Shown piece by piece: positions 1 through 7,123 of a stretch of 14,565 nucleotides of DNA (position 1 is its first letter; every line of letters starts with the position of its first letter). Under the pieces are notes generated by a model. That model was not told the DNA's origin. It did not search any database and saw nothing but the letters and a program-made list of their open reading frames with translations. The DNA is from DATGIQ01 sp035295665 (GTDB lineage: Bacteria > Planctomycetota > Planctomycetia > Gemmatales > Gemmataceae): NCBI GenBank assembly GCA_035295665.1, contig DATGIQ010000471.1, positions 1 through 14,565 on the forward strand, written 5' to 3'. A program made the position numbers and the translations under genes.

Positions 1-760
1 GATCAAACGCTTCGATGGGCAATTGGCCAGGTTCCGGCGTCCAATCCGGCCGCCATCGTGCCAGCGGCTGTTCCATGGGCGCCGCCCAGCTCACCACCGA
101 TTGTCCCGGTTGAGGGATCGGGTAGATGCGGATCCAAAGGATGAGCTGTTTGGGTGAGGGCATCCCTGGGTTGTCGCGCTGGAAGGAGCGCACATACCAA
201 CGCAGATAGGCACGCGTGGAACGCCATTGCCGGCGGACACGGTCCAGGATCGCCCCGCGCCAGAATTCGGGGTTTTCCGCGAAGGTTCGCTCATTCCAGT
301 TCGAAAAAATCAGCCCTAGCCGCACTTCATAATGGAACAACCGATCGAAGCTACTTGGCGGTCGAAAATAACATTGGCGATCGCAGGGCTCCAAAATACT
401 CCGCAGACGCATCGGGGGTACGGTTGGAGATTCGTGATCTTCTTCCCAGCGTGCCTCCACGATCGGGAATGTGGATGCTCGGGGAACGTCCGGCGCGAAC
501 AGCCACCAGGCCTGGACCTGGCCGGTCAGGTAACTCCATGCGTCGGTGACACCGGCGGCGAGGTCGATGGCCTTTTGTGAGGCGCTGGTTGTGCCATCAG
601 GGCTCGGGGCGCGACGCGAATCACTCAGCTCGCCCTCTTCTGCCTGTCCATGCGGGAAAAATGCCAGGTAGTTGGCAGCCGGCATGAACAGGAGCTGCCA
701 AGAAACGAAGAAACCCAGAGCGTACTGGGCAACGGTTGGGCGTTGCGCGGCGGCATCCAT
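1..760 (-). CDS. membrane protein of unknown function, 3' end outside window
   Basis: The minus-strand frame is open from an ATG at 760 to the window edge, giving at least 253 residues without a stop. Residues about 12-35 form one hydrophobic segment (VAQYALGFFVSWQLLFM), so it is probably anchored in the membrane. The rest is rich in Trp, Arg and Pro, with a short WWLFAPDVP stretch near residue 92 and many paired aromatic/basic residues. That stretch faintly recalls proteins related to the HTTM/vitamin K carboxylase group, but I do not recognise the family and assign no function. The frame is open a little upstream of 760 but offers only TTG alternatives; GAGGGG lies about 14 nt before the ATG, too far for a good ribosome site. 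The codon pattern and the length of the open frame argue that it is real. It is divergent from the aldehyde dehydrogenase gene. Confidence 0.72.
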   Translation of the reverse strand, partial: MDAAAQRPTVAQYALGFFVSWQLLFMPAANYLAFFPHGQAEEGELSDSRRAPSPDGTTSASQKAIDLAAGVTDAWSYLTGQVQAWWLFAPDVPRASTFPIVEARWEEDHESPTVPPMRLRSILEPCDRQCYFRPPSSFDRLFHYEVRLGLIFSNWNERTFAENPEFWRGAILDRVRRQWRSTRAYLRWYVRSFQRDNPGMPSPKQLILWIRIYPIPQPGQSVVSWAAPMEQPLARWRPDWTPEPGQLPIEAFD

Positions 761-890
761 GTTGAACGGCAAGCCCCTCGGAAGAATTTGGTGAGAGCCC
801 AGGAGTCCCTGCCCAACTATAGTTCCGAAAGGCGCCAAGTTCAAAAATCGGCTGGTTCAGTCTCGTGGCCCGGACGAGCCAACGGGGTCC

Positions 891-919
891 TTGACGCCTG
901 GAGCCATTGGTGGGACAAT
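891..919 (+). promoter_or_regulatory. candidate sigma70-like promoter for the aldehyde dehydrogenase
   Basis: TTGACG at 891-896 and GACAAT at 914-919 are separated by 17 bp, a near-consensus -35 with a moderate -10. Transcription would start near 926 and leave a leader of about 115 nt before the ATG at 1043. The rest of the 282-bp gap between the two divergent genes (761-1042) shows no other recognisable feature. This is a pattern match only. Confidence 0.35.
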
Positions 920-1042
920 TCATCGCACCGCGGATCCTTTGCCGCCGCATTCGGCTGGTAGTGGTACAGCTTTCACGAGCCGGACCTGCCGGCGATGGGT
1001 TCCGTTTCCTCTCTAACCGCTGTTTTGCAGGAGGATGTGAGC

Positions 1043-2533
1043 ATGGCCACCGCGACCGCTGAGAAAAAAAGCCGAACCGTGAAAACACCCAAAGTAAAGG
1101 AAAAGCAGCTTTTCATCGGAGGCAAATGGCTCGATAGTGCATCCGGCAAGACTTTTCCCACCGTCAATCCCGCCACCGGGGAAACGATTTGCCAGGTGGC
1201 CGAGGGGGATAAGGCCGATGTCGATCGGGCCGCCAAGGCGGCTCGTCAAGCGTTCGAAGATGGCCCCTGGCCGAGAATGAACGCCTCGGAGCGTGGCCGA
1301 TTGCTCAACCGGTTCGCCGATCTTCTGGAACAGAATCAAGAAGAACTCGCCGCCCTGGAGTCGCTCGACAACGGCAAGCCGTACCGCGATTCGTTGACGA
1401 TCGATGTCCCGATGACGATCAAGTGCTACCGCTACTACGCCGGTTGGGCCGACAAAATTCACGGCAAAACGATTCCGGTCGATGGCAACTATTTCTGCTA
1501 CACCCGCCACGAGCCGATGGGCGTGGTGGGTCAGATCATCCCGTGGAATTTCCCGCTGCTCATGCAGGCCTGGAAATGGGGCCCGGCGCTGGCCGCCGGC
1601 TGCACCATCGTCCTGAAACCCGCCGAACAAACGCCGCTCACCGCGCTGCGTGCCGCCGCCCTGGCCCAGGAGGCCGGCTTCCCGGACGGCGTGATCAACG
1701 TCGTGCCCGGTTACGGTCCGACAGCCGGGGCAGCCATCAGTGCCCACATGGATATCGACAAGGTTGCCTTCACCGGCGAATACACTACGGGCCAAATCGT
1801 CATGGAGGCAGCCGCCAAGAGCAACCTCAAGCGCGTCAGTTTGGAGCTAGGCGGCAAGAGCCCCAATGTGGTTTTTGCGGATGCCGACCTGGATGCCGCC
1901 GTGGAAGGTGCTTACTTCGCCCTCTTCTTCAACCAGGGCCAATGCTGTTGTGCCGGCAGCCGGCTCTTTGTGGAAGAGAAGGTTCACGATCAATTCGTCG
2001 AGAAGCTCGTTCAGAAGGCAAAATCGCAGAAAGTGGGCGACCCGTTTGATCCGCAGACCACCCAGGGACCCCAAGTCTCGGAGGAGCAATACAATCGTGT
2101 CATGGGCTATATCGAAGCAGGCCGCAAGGACGGCGCGAAGCTCCTGACCGGCGGCAAACGCGTCGGCCAATGTGGCTATTTCATCGAGCCGACTGTGTTC
2201 GCCGGTGTCACCGACACGATGAAAATCGCCAAGGAAGAAATCTTCGGCCCGGTGATGAATGTCCTCAAATTCAAGGATGTAGATGAAGTCATCCGCCGCG
2301 GCAACCAAACATTTTACGGGCTGGCGGCCGCTGTCTGGACCCGGGATATCCACAAAGCCCATCGGTTGGCGAATGGCCTACGGGCCGGCACCGTCTGGGT
2401 GAATTGCTACGATGTGTTTGACGCGGCGGCCCCGTTTGGTGGCTTCAAAATGAGCGGCCAAGGCCGCGAGCTGGGCGAATACGCCTTGGAACTCTACACC
2501 GAAGTGAAAACGGTTTACGTGAACCTGGCATAA
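1043..2533 (+). CDS. NAD(P)-dependent aldehyde dehydrogenase (ALDH superfamily)
   Basis: A 496-residue cytosolic enzyme that oxidises an aldehyde to the carboxylic acid. The ATG at 1043 is chosen because AGGAGG at 1029-1034 precedes it by 8 nt; an earlier in-frame ATG at 995 has no such site. With this start the numbering coincides with mature human ALDH2: the oxyanion-hole Asn169 in IIPWNFPLL, Lys192 in LKPAEQTP, general base Glu268 in LELGGKSPN and nucleophile Cys302 in NQGQCCCAGSR. The C-terminal substrate/oligomer region (EEIFGPV, PFGGFKMSGQGRELGEY) is intact. The cofactor motif usually written FTGSTEVG is FTGEYTTG here (residues 243-250), so Ser246 is replaced by Glu. The substrate cannot be read from sequence. 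It is followed after 92 bp by a VanZ-like gene and a hairpin, so cotranscription is uncertain. Confidence 0.96.
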   Translation: MATATAEKKSRTVKTPKVKEKQLFIGGKWLDSASGKTFPTVNPATGETICQVAEGDKADVDRAAKAARQAFEDGPWPRMNASERGRLLNRFADLLEQNQEELAALESLDNGKPYRDSLTIDVPMTIKCYRYYAGWADKIHGKTIPVDGNYFCYTRHEPMGVVGQIIPWNFPLLMQAWKWGPALAAGCTIVLKPAEQTPLTALRAAALAQEAGFPDGVINVVPGYGPTAGAAISAHMDIDKVAFTGEYTTGQIVMEAAAKSNLKRVSLELGGKSPNVVFADADLDAAVEGAYFALFFNQGQCCCAGSRLFVEEKVHDQFVEKLVQKAKSQKVGDPFDPQTTQGPQVSEEQYNRVMGYIEAGRKDGAKLLTGGKRVGQCGYFIEPTVFAGVTDTMKIAKEEIFGPVMNVLKFKDVDEVIRRGNQTFYGLAAAVWTRDIHKAHRLANGLRAGTVWVNCYDVFDAAAPFGGFKMSGQGRELGEYALELYTEVKTVYVNLA

Positions 2534-2552
2534 GTGCGGGAGCACGCGGGGG

Positions 2553-2584
2553 GCGGTCTCGGCCAATGGAGCTACCGAGACCGC
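2553..2584 (+). terminator. stem-loop just after the aldehyde dehydrogenase
   Basis: A perfect 10-bp inverted repeat (GCGGTCTCGG at 2553-2562, CCGAGACCGC at 2575-2584) with a 12-nt loop starts 20 nt after the stop codon. No T-run follows, so it may be an inefficient terminator, a processing or attenuation site, or a 3' end stabiliser. It covers the position of an alternative upstream start (2566) for the next gene and argues against that start. Confidence 0.5.
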
Positions 2585-2625
2585 ACAGGGGGAGCCCAGC
2601 ATGGGACCTTTCTCACGGAGAAGAG

Positions 2626-3108
2626 ATGATCGACCGAATCGGGGCATCGCTGCATTGTGGACCCAAACTTCGTTGGCTGATTTGGTCCACCTATACGGCG
2701 GCCTGGACGACGCTGCTGTTGACCTCGCAGCCTGCACAAATTGCAGATGAAGTGCTGGGTAAAGACAAGACCTACCTTGCTTCCAAAACGCTCCATGTTT
2801 CTGCCTACGCCATCCTGGCGATTCTAACCGGTTGGCTCCGCACTCCGCCCTGGGGCCGCCGATTGCTGTTGGCGTTTTTGTCGGCTCATGCTTTGGGCAC
2901 CGAGTTTTTCCAACAGTTTGTGCCGTATCGACATCCGTCCTGGACGGACGTGGGATGGGATCACATTGGGATTGTCTGGGGATTGATCTTGAGCTGGGGA
3001 TGGTGGCTCCAGAGCACCGCTCATGCACTGCCGAGCCGAATCATGCCGGAACGGAGTAAACGCGGTGTCCTCGCTACCGGCAGCCAGCAGCCCATCCAGA
3101 CTCTTTGA
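2626..3108 (+). CDS. VanZ-like integral membrane protein
   Basis: A 160-residue membrane protein. About four hydrophobic segments are visible (near residues 16-33, 56-71, 78-96 and 113-128). The family marks are a Lys-x-x-His helix (SKTLHVSAYAIL), then a Glu...Gln...Arg...Asp pattern (TEFFQQFVPYRHPSWTDVGWD) and a following Gly-rich helix, the usual VanZ arrangement. VanZ itself confers low-level teicoplanin resistance, but most homologues have no known role, so no resistance function is claimed. The ATG at 2626 has GGAG 5 nt upstream; an in-frame ATG at 2566 lies in a hairpin loop and adds no conserved sequence. It lies 31 bp before the M20 hydrolase gene and is probably cotranscribed with it. 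The C-terminal 25 residues are polar and probably cytoplasmic. Confidence 0.78.
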   Translation: MIDRIGASLHCGPKLRWLIWSTYTAAWTTLLLTSQPAQIADEVLGKDKTYLASKTLHVSAYAILAILTGWLRTPPWGRRLLLAFLSAHALGTEFFQQFVPYRHPSWTDVGWDHIGIVWGLILSWGWWLQSTAHALPSRIMPERSKRGVLATGSQQPIQTL

Positions 3109-3139
3109 GGGAAAAATCCCACTGAGGAGGAAACGCATC

Positions 3140-4606
3140 ATGCGTTGGTGCTTGCCGTTCGTTCTGGTCGGAATCACCGGTTTGTACTTTGCACCGGATG
3201 GAAGCGCAGCCGAGCCTGTCCCTGCCACGCCAATCCAGGAGGAGATTCTCGAGCACCTTGATTCTCTCCGCGAGGAGATGGTGTCGGTCAATCAGGACAT
3301 CTGGAATTATGCCGAGCTGGGCCTGCAAGAGTATCGCTCGGCGGCCCGGTTGATCGGCATGCTCCAGAAAGCCGGGTTCAAGGTCACCGAAGGGGCCAGC
3401 GGCATGCCTACTGCCTTCGTGGCCGAATACGGCTCGGGCAAGCCCATCATCGGTATCCTGGCCGAGTACGACGCACTTCCCGAGCTATCCCAGCAGGCGA
3501 CGGGAATCCGTACGCCGGTTCTGGGTCGCGAAGCCGGCCACGGTTGCGGCCATTGTGCGCTAGGAACCGGCGCGGTGGGTGCTGCCCTGGCTGTCCGAAA
3601 CGCAATGGACAAACACAAACTCAAAGGAACGCTCCGCCTCTACGGAACGCCGGCGGAGGAAACCGTGATCGGCAAGGTGTACATGACGCTGGACGGCCAA
3701 TTCAAGGATCTGGATATTTGTCTGCACTGGCACCCCGGCACGCAGAATAAGGTGACGTACAGCTCATCAAAGGCGCTCATCTCGGCAAAGTTCACGTTCA
3801 CCGGTGTCGCGGCCCACAGCTCTTCCAGTCCCGACAAAGGCCGAAGTGCGCTGGATGGAGTCGAGTTGATGAATGTCGGGGCGAACTACATGCGGGAGCA
3901 TGTCAAAGAAACCAATCGCATCCACTACGTCATCACCAACGGGGGCGGCCAGCCAAACGTGGTCCCGGCGACAGCCCAAGTCTGGTATTATGTGCGCGCC
4001 AATGCCCATCCTGATGTCGAAGCGAATTTCGATTGGCTGCTCGATATCGCCGACGGAGCCGCCAAGATGACCCGAACCAAGGTGCAGGTCCAGATCGACA
4101 CCGACTGCCACGAGATCATCCCGAACCTGCCGTTGTCCAAATTGATTTTCAAACATCTCAAACAAGTAGGGCCGCCGCGATTCGATCAAGCCGATCTCGA
4201 CCTGGCGCGTCAGTTGCAGACGACCCTGCGCGCCGATTTTGGCCTGAAGGACCCCAAATCCCTCAACGACACCATCGAGGAATTGCCGGCGAACCCGGAT
4301 GCCAACTCCGGGTCGACTGATGTCGGAGACATCAGCTGGCACGTACCGACCGGCGGCCTATCCACGGCCTGTTTCGCCGCCGGCAGCCCGGGACACAGCT
4401 GGCAAAACGTCGCTGCCATCGGTTCACCGATTGGGCACAAGGGCATGATGGTGGCCGCCAAGGTGCTGGCTCTGAGCGCCCTTGATCTTTTGCAGGATCC
4501 GCAGCTACTCGAGGAGGCGAAAGCCGATTTCCAGAGACGAATGAAGGACCGCAAGTACACGACCAAGATTCCCGCGGGGCAGAAAGCGCCCAAGGTGATC
4601 CGCTAA
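3140..4606 (+). CDS. exported M20-family amidohydrolase, AbgB-like
   Basis: A 488-residue metal-dependent amidohydrolase of the M20D/AbgB type (AbgB is the p-aminobenzoyl-glutamate hydrolase B subunit). The ATG at 3140 follows GAGGAGG by about 9 nt and opens a signal peptide, with a likely cleavage after GSAA near residue 24. Probable metal ligands: Cys136 and His138 in GHGCGH, Glu174 in the Glu-Glu pair of TPAEET, His198 in HWHPG, and His433 near the C-terminus in GHKGMM. The AEYDALPE stretch is at 108-115. The inserted dimerisation domain (about 205-310) has the AbgB-like motifs AAHSSSSPDKGRSALD and GGGQPNVVPATAQVWYYVR. STDVGDISW (392-400) also matches AbgB. Characterised AbgB is cytoplasmic, so secretion points to another substrate, perhaps an N-acyl amino acid or a peptide fragment. 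It converges on the S51-like hydrolase gene. Confidence 0.9.
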   Translation: MRWCLPFVLVGITGLYFAPDGSAAEPVPATPIQEEILEHLDSLREEMVSVNQDIWNYAELGLQEYRSAARLIGMLQKAGFKVTEGASGMPTAFVAEYGSGKPIIGILAEYDALPELSQQATGIRTPVLGREAGHGCGHCALGTGAVGAALAVRNAMDKHKLKGTLRLYGTPAEETVIGKVYMTLDGQFKDLDICLHWHPGTQNKVTYSSSKALISAKFTFTGVAAHSSSSPDKGRSALDGVELMNVGANYMREHVKETNRIHYVITNGGGQPNVVPATAQVWYYVRANAHPDVEANFDWLLDIADGAAKMTRTKVQVQIDTDCHEIIPNLPLSKLIFKHLKQVGPPRFDQADLDLARQLQTTLRADFGLKDPKSLNDTIEELPANPDANSGSTDVGDISWHVPTGGLSTACFAAGSPGHSWQNVAAIGSPIGHKGMMVAAKVLALSALDLLQDPQLLEEAKADFQRRMKDRKYTTKIPAGQKAPKVIR

Positions 4607-4638
4607 ATGGTCATTTGCTAAACGACAGTCCACAAGCT

Positions 4639-4682
4639 TGACGCGCCAGCGAGCTGTGCCGCGGTCCTTTGCTGGCGCGTCA
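4639..4682. terminator. 12-bp perfect inverted repeat between convergent genes
   Basis: TGACGCGCCAGC at 4639-4650 and its exact complement GCTGGCGCGTCA at 4671-4682 enclose a 20-nt loop that itself contains CCGCGG. It starts 33 nt after the stop of the M20 gene, and the opposing gene ends at 4797, so it may serve as a two-way terminator. A T-rich but interrupted stretch (CGTTTGTGTGG) follows on the plus strand; there is no real U-tract. Confidence 0.6.
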
Positions 4683-4692
4683 CGTTTGTGTG

Positions 4693-4823
4693 GCGGATTC
4701 ATGCACCGGGAGTTGCGAATCGGATCGCCAGGTCGGTCGCAGAAAGCTCCACAGGATGGTGCCGCCGAATGCGCTGCGGTGGCGAACCGTACCCCGTCAA
4801 GGCGTAGCGGATTCCTGCATCGG
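4693..4823. repeat. imperfect 17-bp direct repeat at the 3' end of the S51-like gene
   Basis: GCGGATTCATGCACCGG at 4693-4709 and GCGGATTCCTGCATCGG at 4807-4823 agree at 15 of 17 positions, 114 bp apart. The second copy encodes part of the QESATP tail of the S51-like protein; the first lies outside the gene and, read on the minus strand, would encode a similar HESAT. It could be a small local duplication of the gene's 3' end. Confidence 0.35.
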
Positions 4824-5771
4824 CTGGGGCACAAGCTTCGGGAGGGTTCGTGGGGGAGCTTGCGTTCCATTTCCCAGCTTCTCAATCTTGCGCGTCTTCA
4901 TGTTATACACATCGCCTGCAGAAAGAACGTAATAAGGTTTCTCCCACGGCTGATACAGGCGCGTGTTATCGTGGATGGCCACTTTCCACTTTCCCATCAC
5001 GTCAAAGCGATCGCCGGTGACAACGATCGCCGTCCCCTCGGACAGACCAATCCCCAAGAGATCCGGATATTTCTTGATGACCGGAATGAGATCGTCCCAT
5101 CGGTTCCGCGTATTGATGTGCTGGTCGATAGCGGATTTCCGGAGAAAGTTGAAGCCCCGTTCATGGTTTGGTTCCGGAGTCATCATAATCTGGGGGCCGG
5201 CAATGGCTCCGCGCACCAGGTAATCGCCCTGAATCGTGGCGCCGGCTGAACTTCCCCCGATCACACCACCGCGCTCCAGGACGTTGTGAAATTCCCGGTA
5301 GGTCAAGGTGTTCATGTAGGAATCGACGATGTTCCACTGCCGGCCCCCTTCGAACCAAACGCCAGTGGCCTCGCGCAAGGGTTTGACAAACTCCTCCGTG
5401 TCCGCGATTTTGGGATCGTGCGTGTGGAGCATCTGAATGTGGTCGATTCCAAGACGCTTTTTCCAGCGACCAACCACGTCTGCTTCTCGGTAGACCTTGA
5501 TCTGCCCGTTGGCCAGTTTGTTTCCTCCGGCGGTCGGCACGACCACGATCTTGGCGCGCGGTCCGCCGGCTCGATTGAGGAAGGTCTCCATGATTCCCGT
5601 GCCCTTGTCGTCGCCGCCCCCCACAATCACGAGTGTCCCCCTGGCTGGGCCATATTCGGGCAACTCCTGGGTCGCGGCAAGATCGGCTCCAAGCAGCACC
5701 ATCAAGATTGCGGCCGGGATCCATTTGGAAAGCAGCGTCATGGACCGATCGAAAGTAACCATCGTTCGCAT
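4797..5771 (-). CDS. exported cyanophycinase-like peptidase, S51 family
   Basis: A 324-residue class I glutamine-amidotransferase-fold serine hydrolase. The order of motifs fits cyanophycinase (CphB): LVIVGGGDDKG at 47-57, PTAGG (79-83), WFEGGRQ (139-145), the nucleophile elbow GGSSAGA (172-178, Ser175), DQHINTRNRWDDL (216-228) and LLGIGLSEGTAIV (238-250). The N-terminus is a signal sequence with a basic start and the core IPAAILMVLLGADLAA, cleaved about residue 33-34, so it acts outside the cytoplasm. The ATG at 5771 has GAGGG about 7 nt upstream; in-frame ATGs at codons 4 and 11 are alternatives. Known secreted cyanophycinases digest cyanophycin from other cells, but many members have unproven substrates. 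I see no cyanophycin synthetase nearby. The protein ends with a Pro/Thr-rich tail after residue 300. Confidence 0.85.
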   Translation of the reverse strand: MRTMVTFDRSMTLLSKWIPAAILMVLLGADLAATQELPEYGPARGTLVIVGGGDDKGTGIMETFLNRAGGPRAKIVVVPTAGGNKLANGQIKVYREADVVGRWKKRLGIDHIQMLHTHDPKIADTEEFVKPLREATGVWFEGGRQWNIVDSYMNTLTYREFHNVLERGGVIGGSSAGATIQGDYLVRGAIAGPQIMMTPEPNHERGFNFLRKSAIDQHINTRNRWDDLIPVIKKYPDLLGIGLSEGTAIVVTGDRFDVMGKWKVAIHDNTRLYQPWEKPYYVLSAGDVYNMKTRKIEKLGNGTQAPPRTLPKLVPQPMQESATP

Positions 5772-5885
5772 GATGATCCCTCAGTGGTGAGGAAGCGGCG
5801 CGCTCTGGCAACGGGAGAGGCACGAGTCGGTCAAGCCATTGCTCAACGCGGGCCGGTGGACACCGGATTCGTACAGACGATCGGT

Positions 5886-5913
5886 ATTATCGTGTGTTTG
5901 GACGGCGTAGCAA
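5886..5913 (-). promoter_or_regulatory. candidate promoter for the cyanophycinase-like gene
   Basis: On the minus strand TTGCTA (5913-5908) and GATAAT (5891-5886) are 16 bp apart. The start would lie near 5879, about 108 nt upstream of the ATG. The rest of the 220-bp gap 5772-5991 shows no gene that I can support. Confidence 0.3.
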
Positions 5914-5991
5914 GAGGAAAGCGGATCGCTGGGATTGTGGAAATGGCGGGGAAGAGTCACTGCGCGGGCAGATCGAAATCCGAGGCGCTGG

Positions 5992-6456
5992 TCATTTCTC
6001 TATTTTTCGCCTCTTCGTCGATGCCGGATCGGATGGCGGCTTCTTCCGAGCGATTGAGTGGGCCACATTCGTACGGATCATTTCCCGGAGCACGGCAACA
6101 TCGATGTCCGCGAGTTTTCTGATGTACAGGCAGCCCGTACTCGCCTTGGCCTTGCCGAGTTTCTCCAGCTCGCGGGGGAATCGCTCTTGGAGACCGGCGA
6201 GAAAATACACGGCCAGCGCATCCTTGCATGGCGCGAAACCGGCCAGAAAGGTATCGCCTTCATGCCCGCTCGCCTAAACGTAGGGGAAGTGGCCGAAGCC
6301 GACCATCGTGGAGCCCCACATCCTGGGCGGCTCGGCCGTGATCTCGTGCATGATCTCGAGCAAGTAGAAGGCTTCTGCGCGACGCCGCGGATCGGGAACG
6401 CCGTTGAGAAATGCGTCGACACTGGCTTCCGTCTGTTTGGTTTTCTGCTTGGCCAC
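5992..6456 (-). pseudogene. DUF1801 protein gene interrupted by an in-frame TAG
   Basis: Reading on from a GTG at 6456 gives an otherwise full-length DUF1801 domain protein of 154 codons. The first 60 residues (start MAKQKTKQTEASVDAFL, then EPPRMWGSTMVGFGHF) and, after the stop, ASGHEGDTFLAGFAP and KASTGCLYIRKLADIDVAVLR are in one frame, with no shift. The only break is TAG at 6276-6274, where homologues usually carry Tyr in a Tyr-basic-Tyr-Ala-Ser-Gly stretch, so a single TAC-to-TAG change explains it. The function of DUF1801 proteins is poorly known; they often accompany ArsR/SRPBCC genes, as here. No good ribosome site precedes the GTG. A sequencing error or readthrough remains possible; the downstream half has no obvious start of its own. 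Confidence 0.8.
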
Positions 6457-6526
6457 GATGCCAATTGTTTTCCAACGGGAACTTCGCTTGCCCTGGCCAT
6501 GCCCCAGGAAGCGCTACGTAAGCCTG

Positions 6527-6889
6527 CTAGTTCTGAGGCACCGGCGTGGGCGGTGGGATCCGGTCGAGGGCTTGTGGCGGAGCGGGTTGCGGGACGGGCT
6601 GGGAATACACCTGGTTCTGCGGCTGAACGTAAACCGGAGCTTGGCCCGGCTGCACGTACAAGGGCGCAGGTCCAGCATAGACCGGAGCTGGCGCCCCATA
6701 CGCCGGGGCGTAGGGATAGTAGTAGGTGCCGTAGTACGGCCGATAGTACGGGGCATAATACGGAGTGTAATACGGTGCCGGCGCAAAAATCGGCAGCCCG
6801 ATTCCGATGCCGATCCGGACACCGGCCTGGGCCGACACCAAGGGCAACAGGAGCACGCCCACGGCTGCGAGAAGGAATCTGCGAGACAC
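6527..6889 (-). CDS. small secreted Tyr/Pro-repeat protein
   Basis: A 120-residue protein starting at a GTG (6889) with GGGAGG 7 nt upstream (6902-6897); the open frame continues to 7381, but only this start has a ribosome site and exposes a signal peptide (MSRRFLLAAVGVLLLPLVSA, cleavage after SAQA). The mature part begins with a Gly/Ile stretch (GVRIGIGIGLP). It continues with a tandem Pro-Tyr-Tyr array (residues 39-60: PYYT, PYYA, PYYR, PYYG, then TYYYPY) and Val-Tyr-Val-Gln-Pro repeats (about 77-91), ending in a Pro-rich tail. There is no Cys. Such low-complexity secreted proteins are frequent in planctomycetes and may be structural or surface proteins; no function is known. The repeats create a TACGG-rich pattern in the plus strand at about 6720-6778. 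Confidence 0.8.
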   Translation of the reverse strand: MSRRFLLAAVGVLLLPLVSAQAGVRIGIGIGLPIFAPAPYYTPYYAPYYRPYYGTYYYPYAPAYGAPAPVYAGPAPLYVQPGQAPVYVQPQNQVYSQPVPQPAPPQALDRIPPPTPVPQN

Positions 6890-7077
6890 GATGGAGCCTC
6901 CCTTCCAATAGAAGATCGTCGTCGGCACCCCCCTGCTCACACGGAGCCAATCAAGTCTAACCTCCATTCGAAGCCGAATTGGCCATTCTGGGTGCCGGCA
7001 CGCGCCTCGGCGGGGTGCGCCGCCCGGCAATCCCGGCACGGTCGTTGCTCTCGCTCCAGCGCCGCTGCCGACACACG

Positions 7078-7105
7078 TTGAAATGCAACCCAAGGATTGC
7101 ATAAT
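7078..7105 (+). promoter_or_regulatory. promoter of the ArsR-SRPBCC operon, short leader
   Basis: TTGAAA (7078-7083) and CATAAT (7100-7105) with a 16-bp spacer are close to the sigma70 consensus. The predicted start near 7112 leaves only about 12 nt before the ATG at 7124, which has no clear ribosome site, so the message is nearly leaderless. It also rules out the in-frame ATG at 7097. I see no convincing operator palindrome, although an ArsR autoregulator would be expected to bind here. Confidence 0.5.
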
Positions 7106-7123
7106 AAAGCCGTGGGCCGAGAC

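Noticed and set aside
621..1088. Open frame of 155 codons on the minus strand
   Set aside because: It overlaps the first membrane protein gene in a different frame and the start of the dehydrogenase; low-complexity Arg-rich sequence.
1013..1795. Open frame of 260 codons on the minus strand
   Set aside because: Fully antisense to the aldehyde dehydrogenase; no family features.
5286..6122. Open frame of 278 codons on the plus strand
   Set aside because: It is antisense to the clear S51-like gene for half its length and has no domain; a product of high GC content.
6720..6778. TACGG repeats on the plus strand, resembling iterons
   Set aside because: They coincide with the codons of the Pro-Tyr-Tyr array on the minus strand, which explains them.
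6078..6950. Open frame of 290 codons on the minus strand
   Set aside because: It overlaps both the DUF1801 frame and the Tyr/Pro-repeat gene in another frame and shows only Arg/Ser/Pro-rich sequence without motifs.
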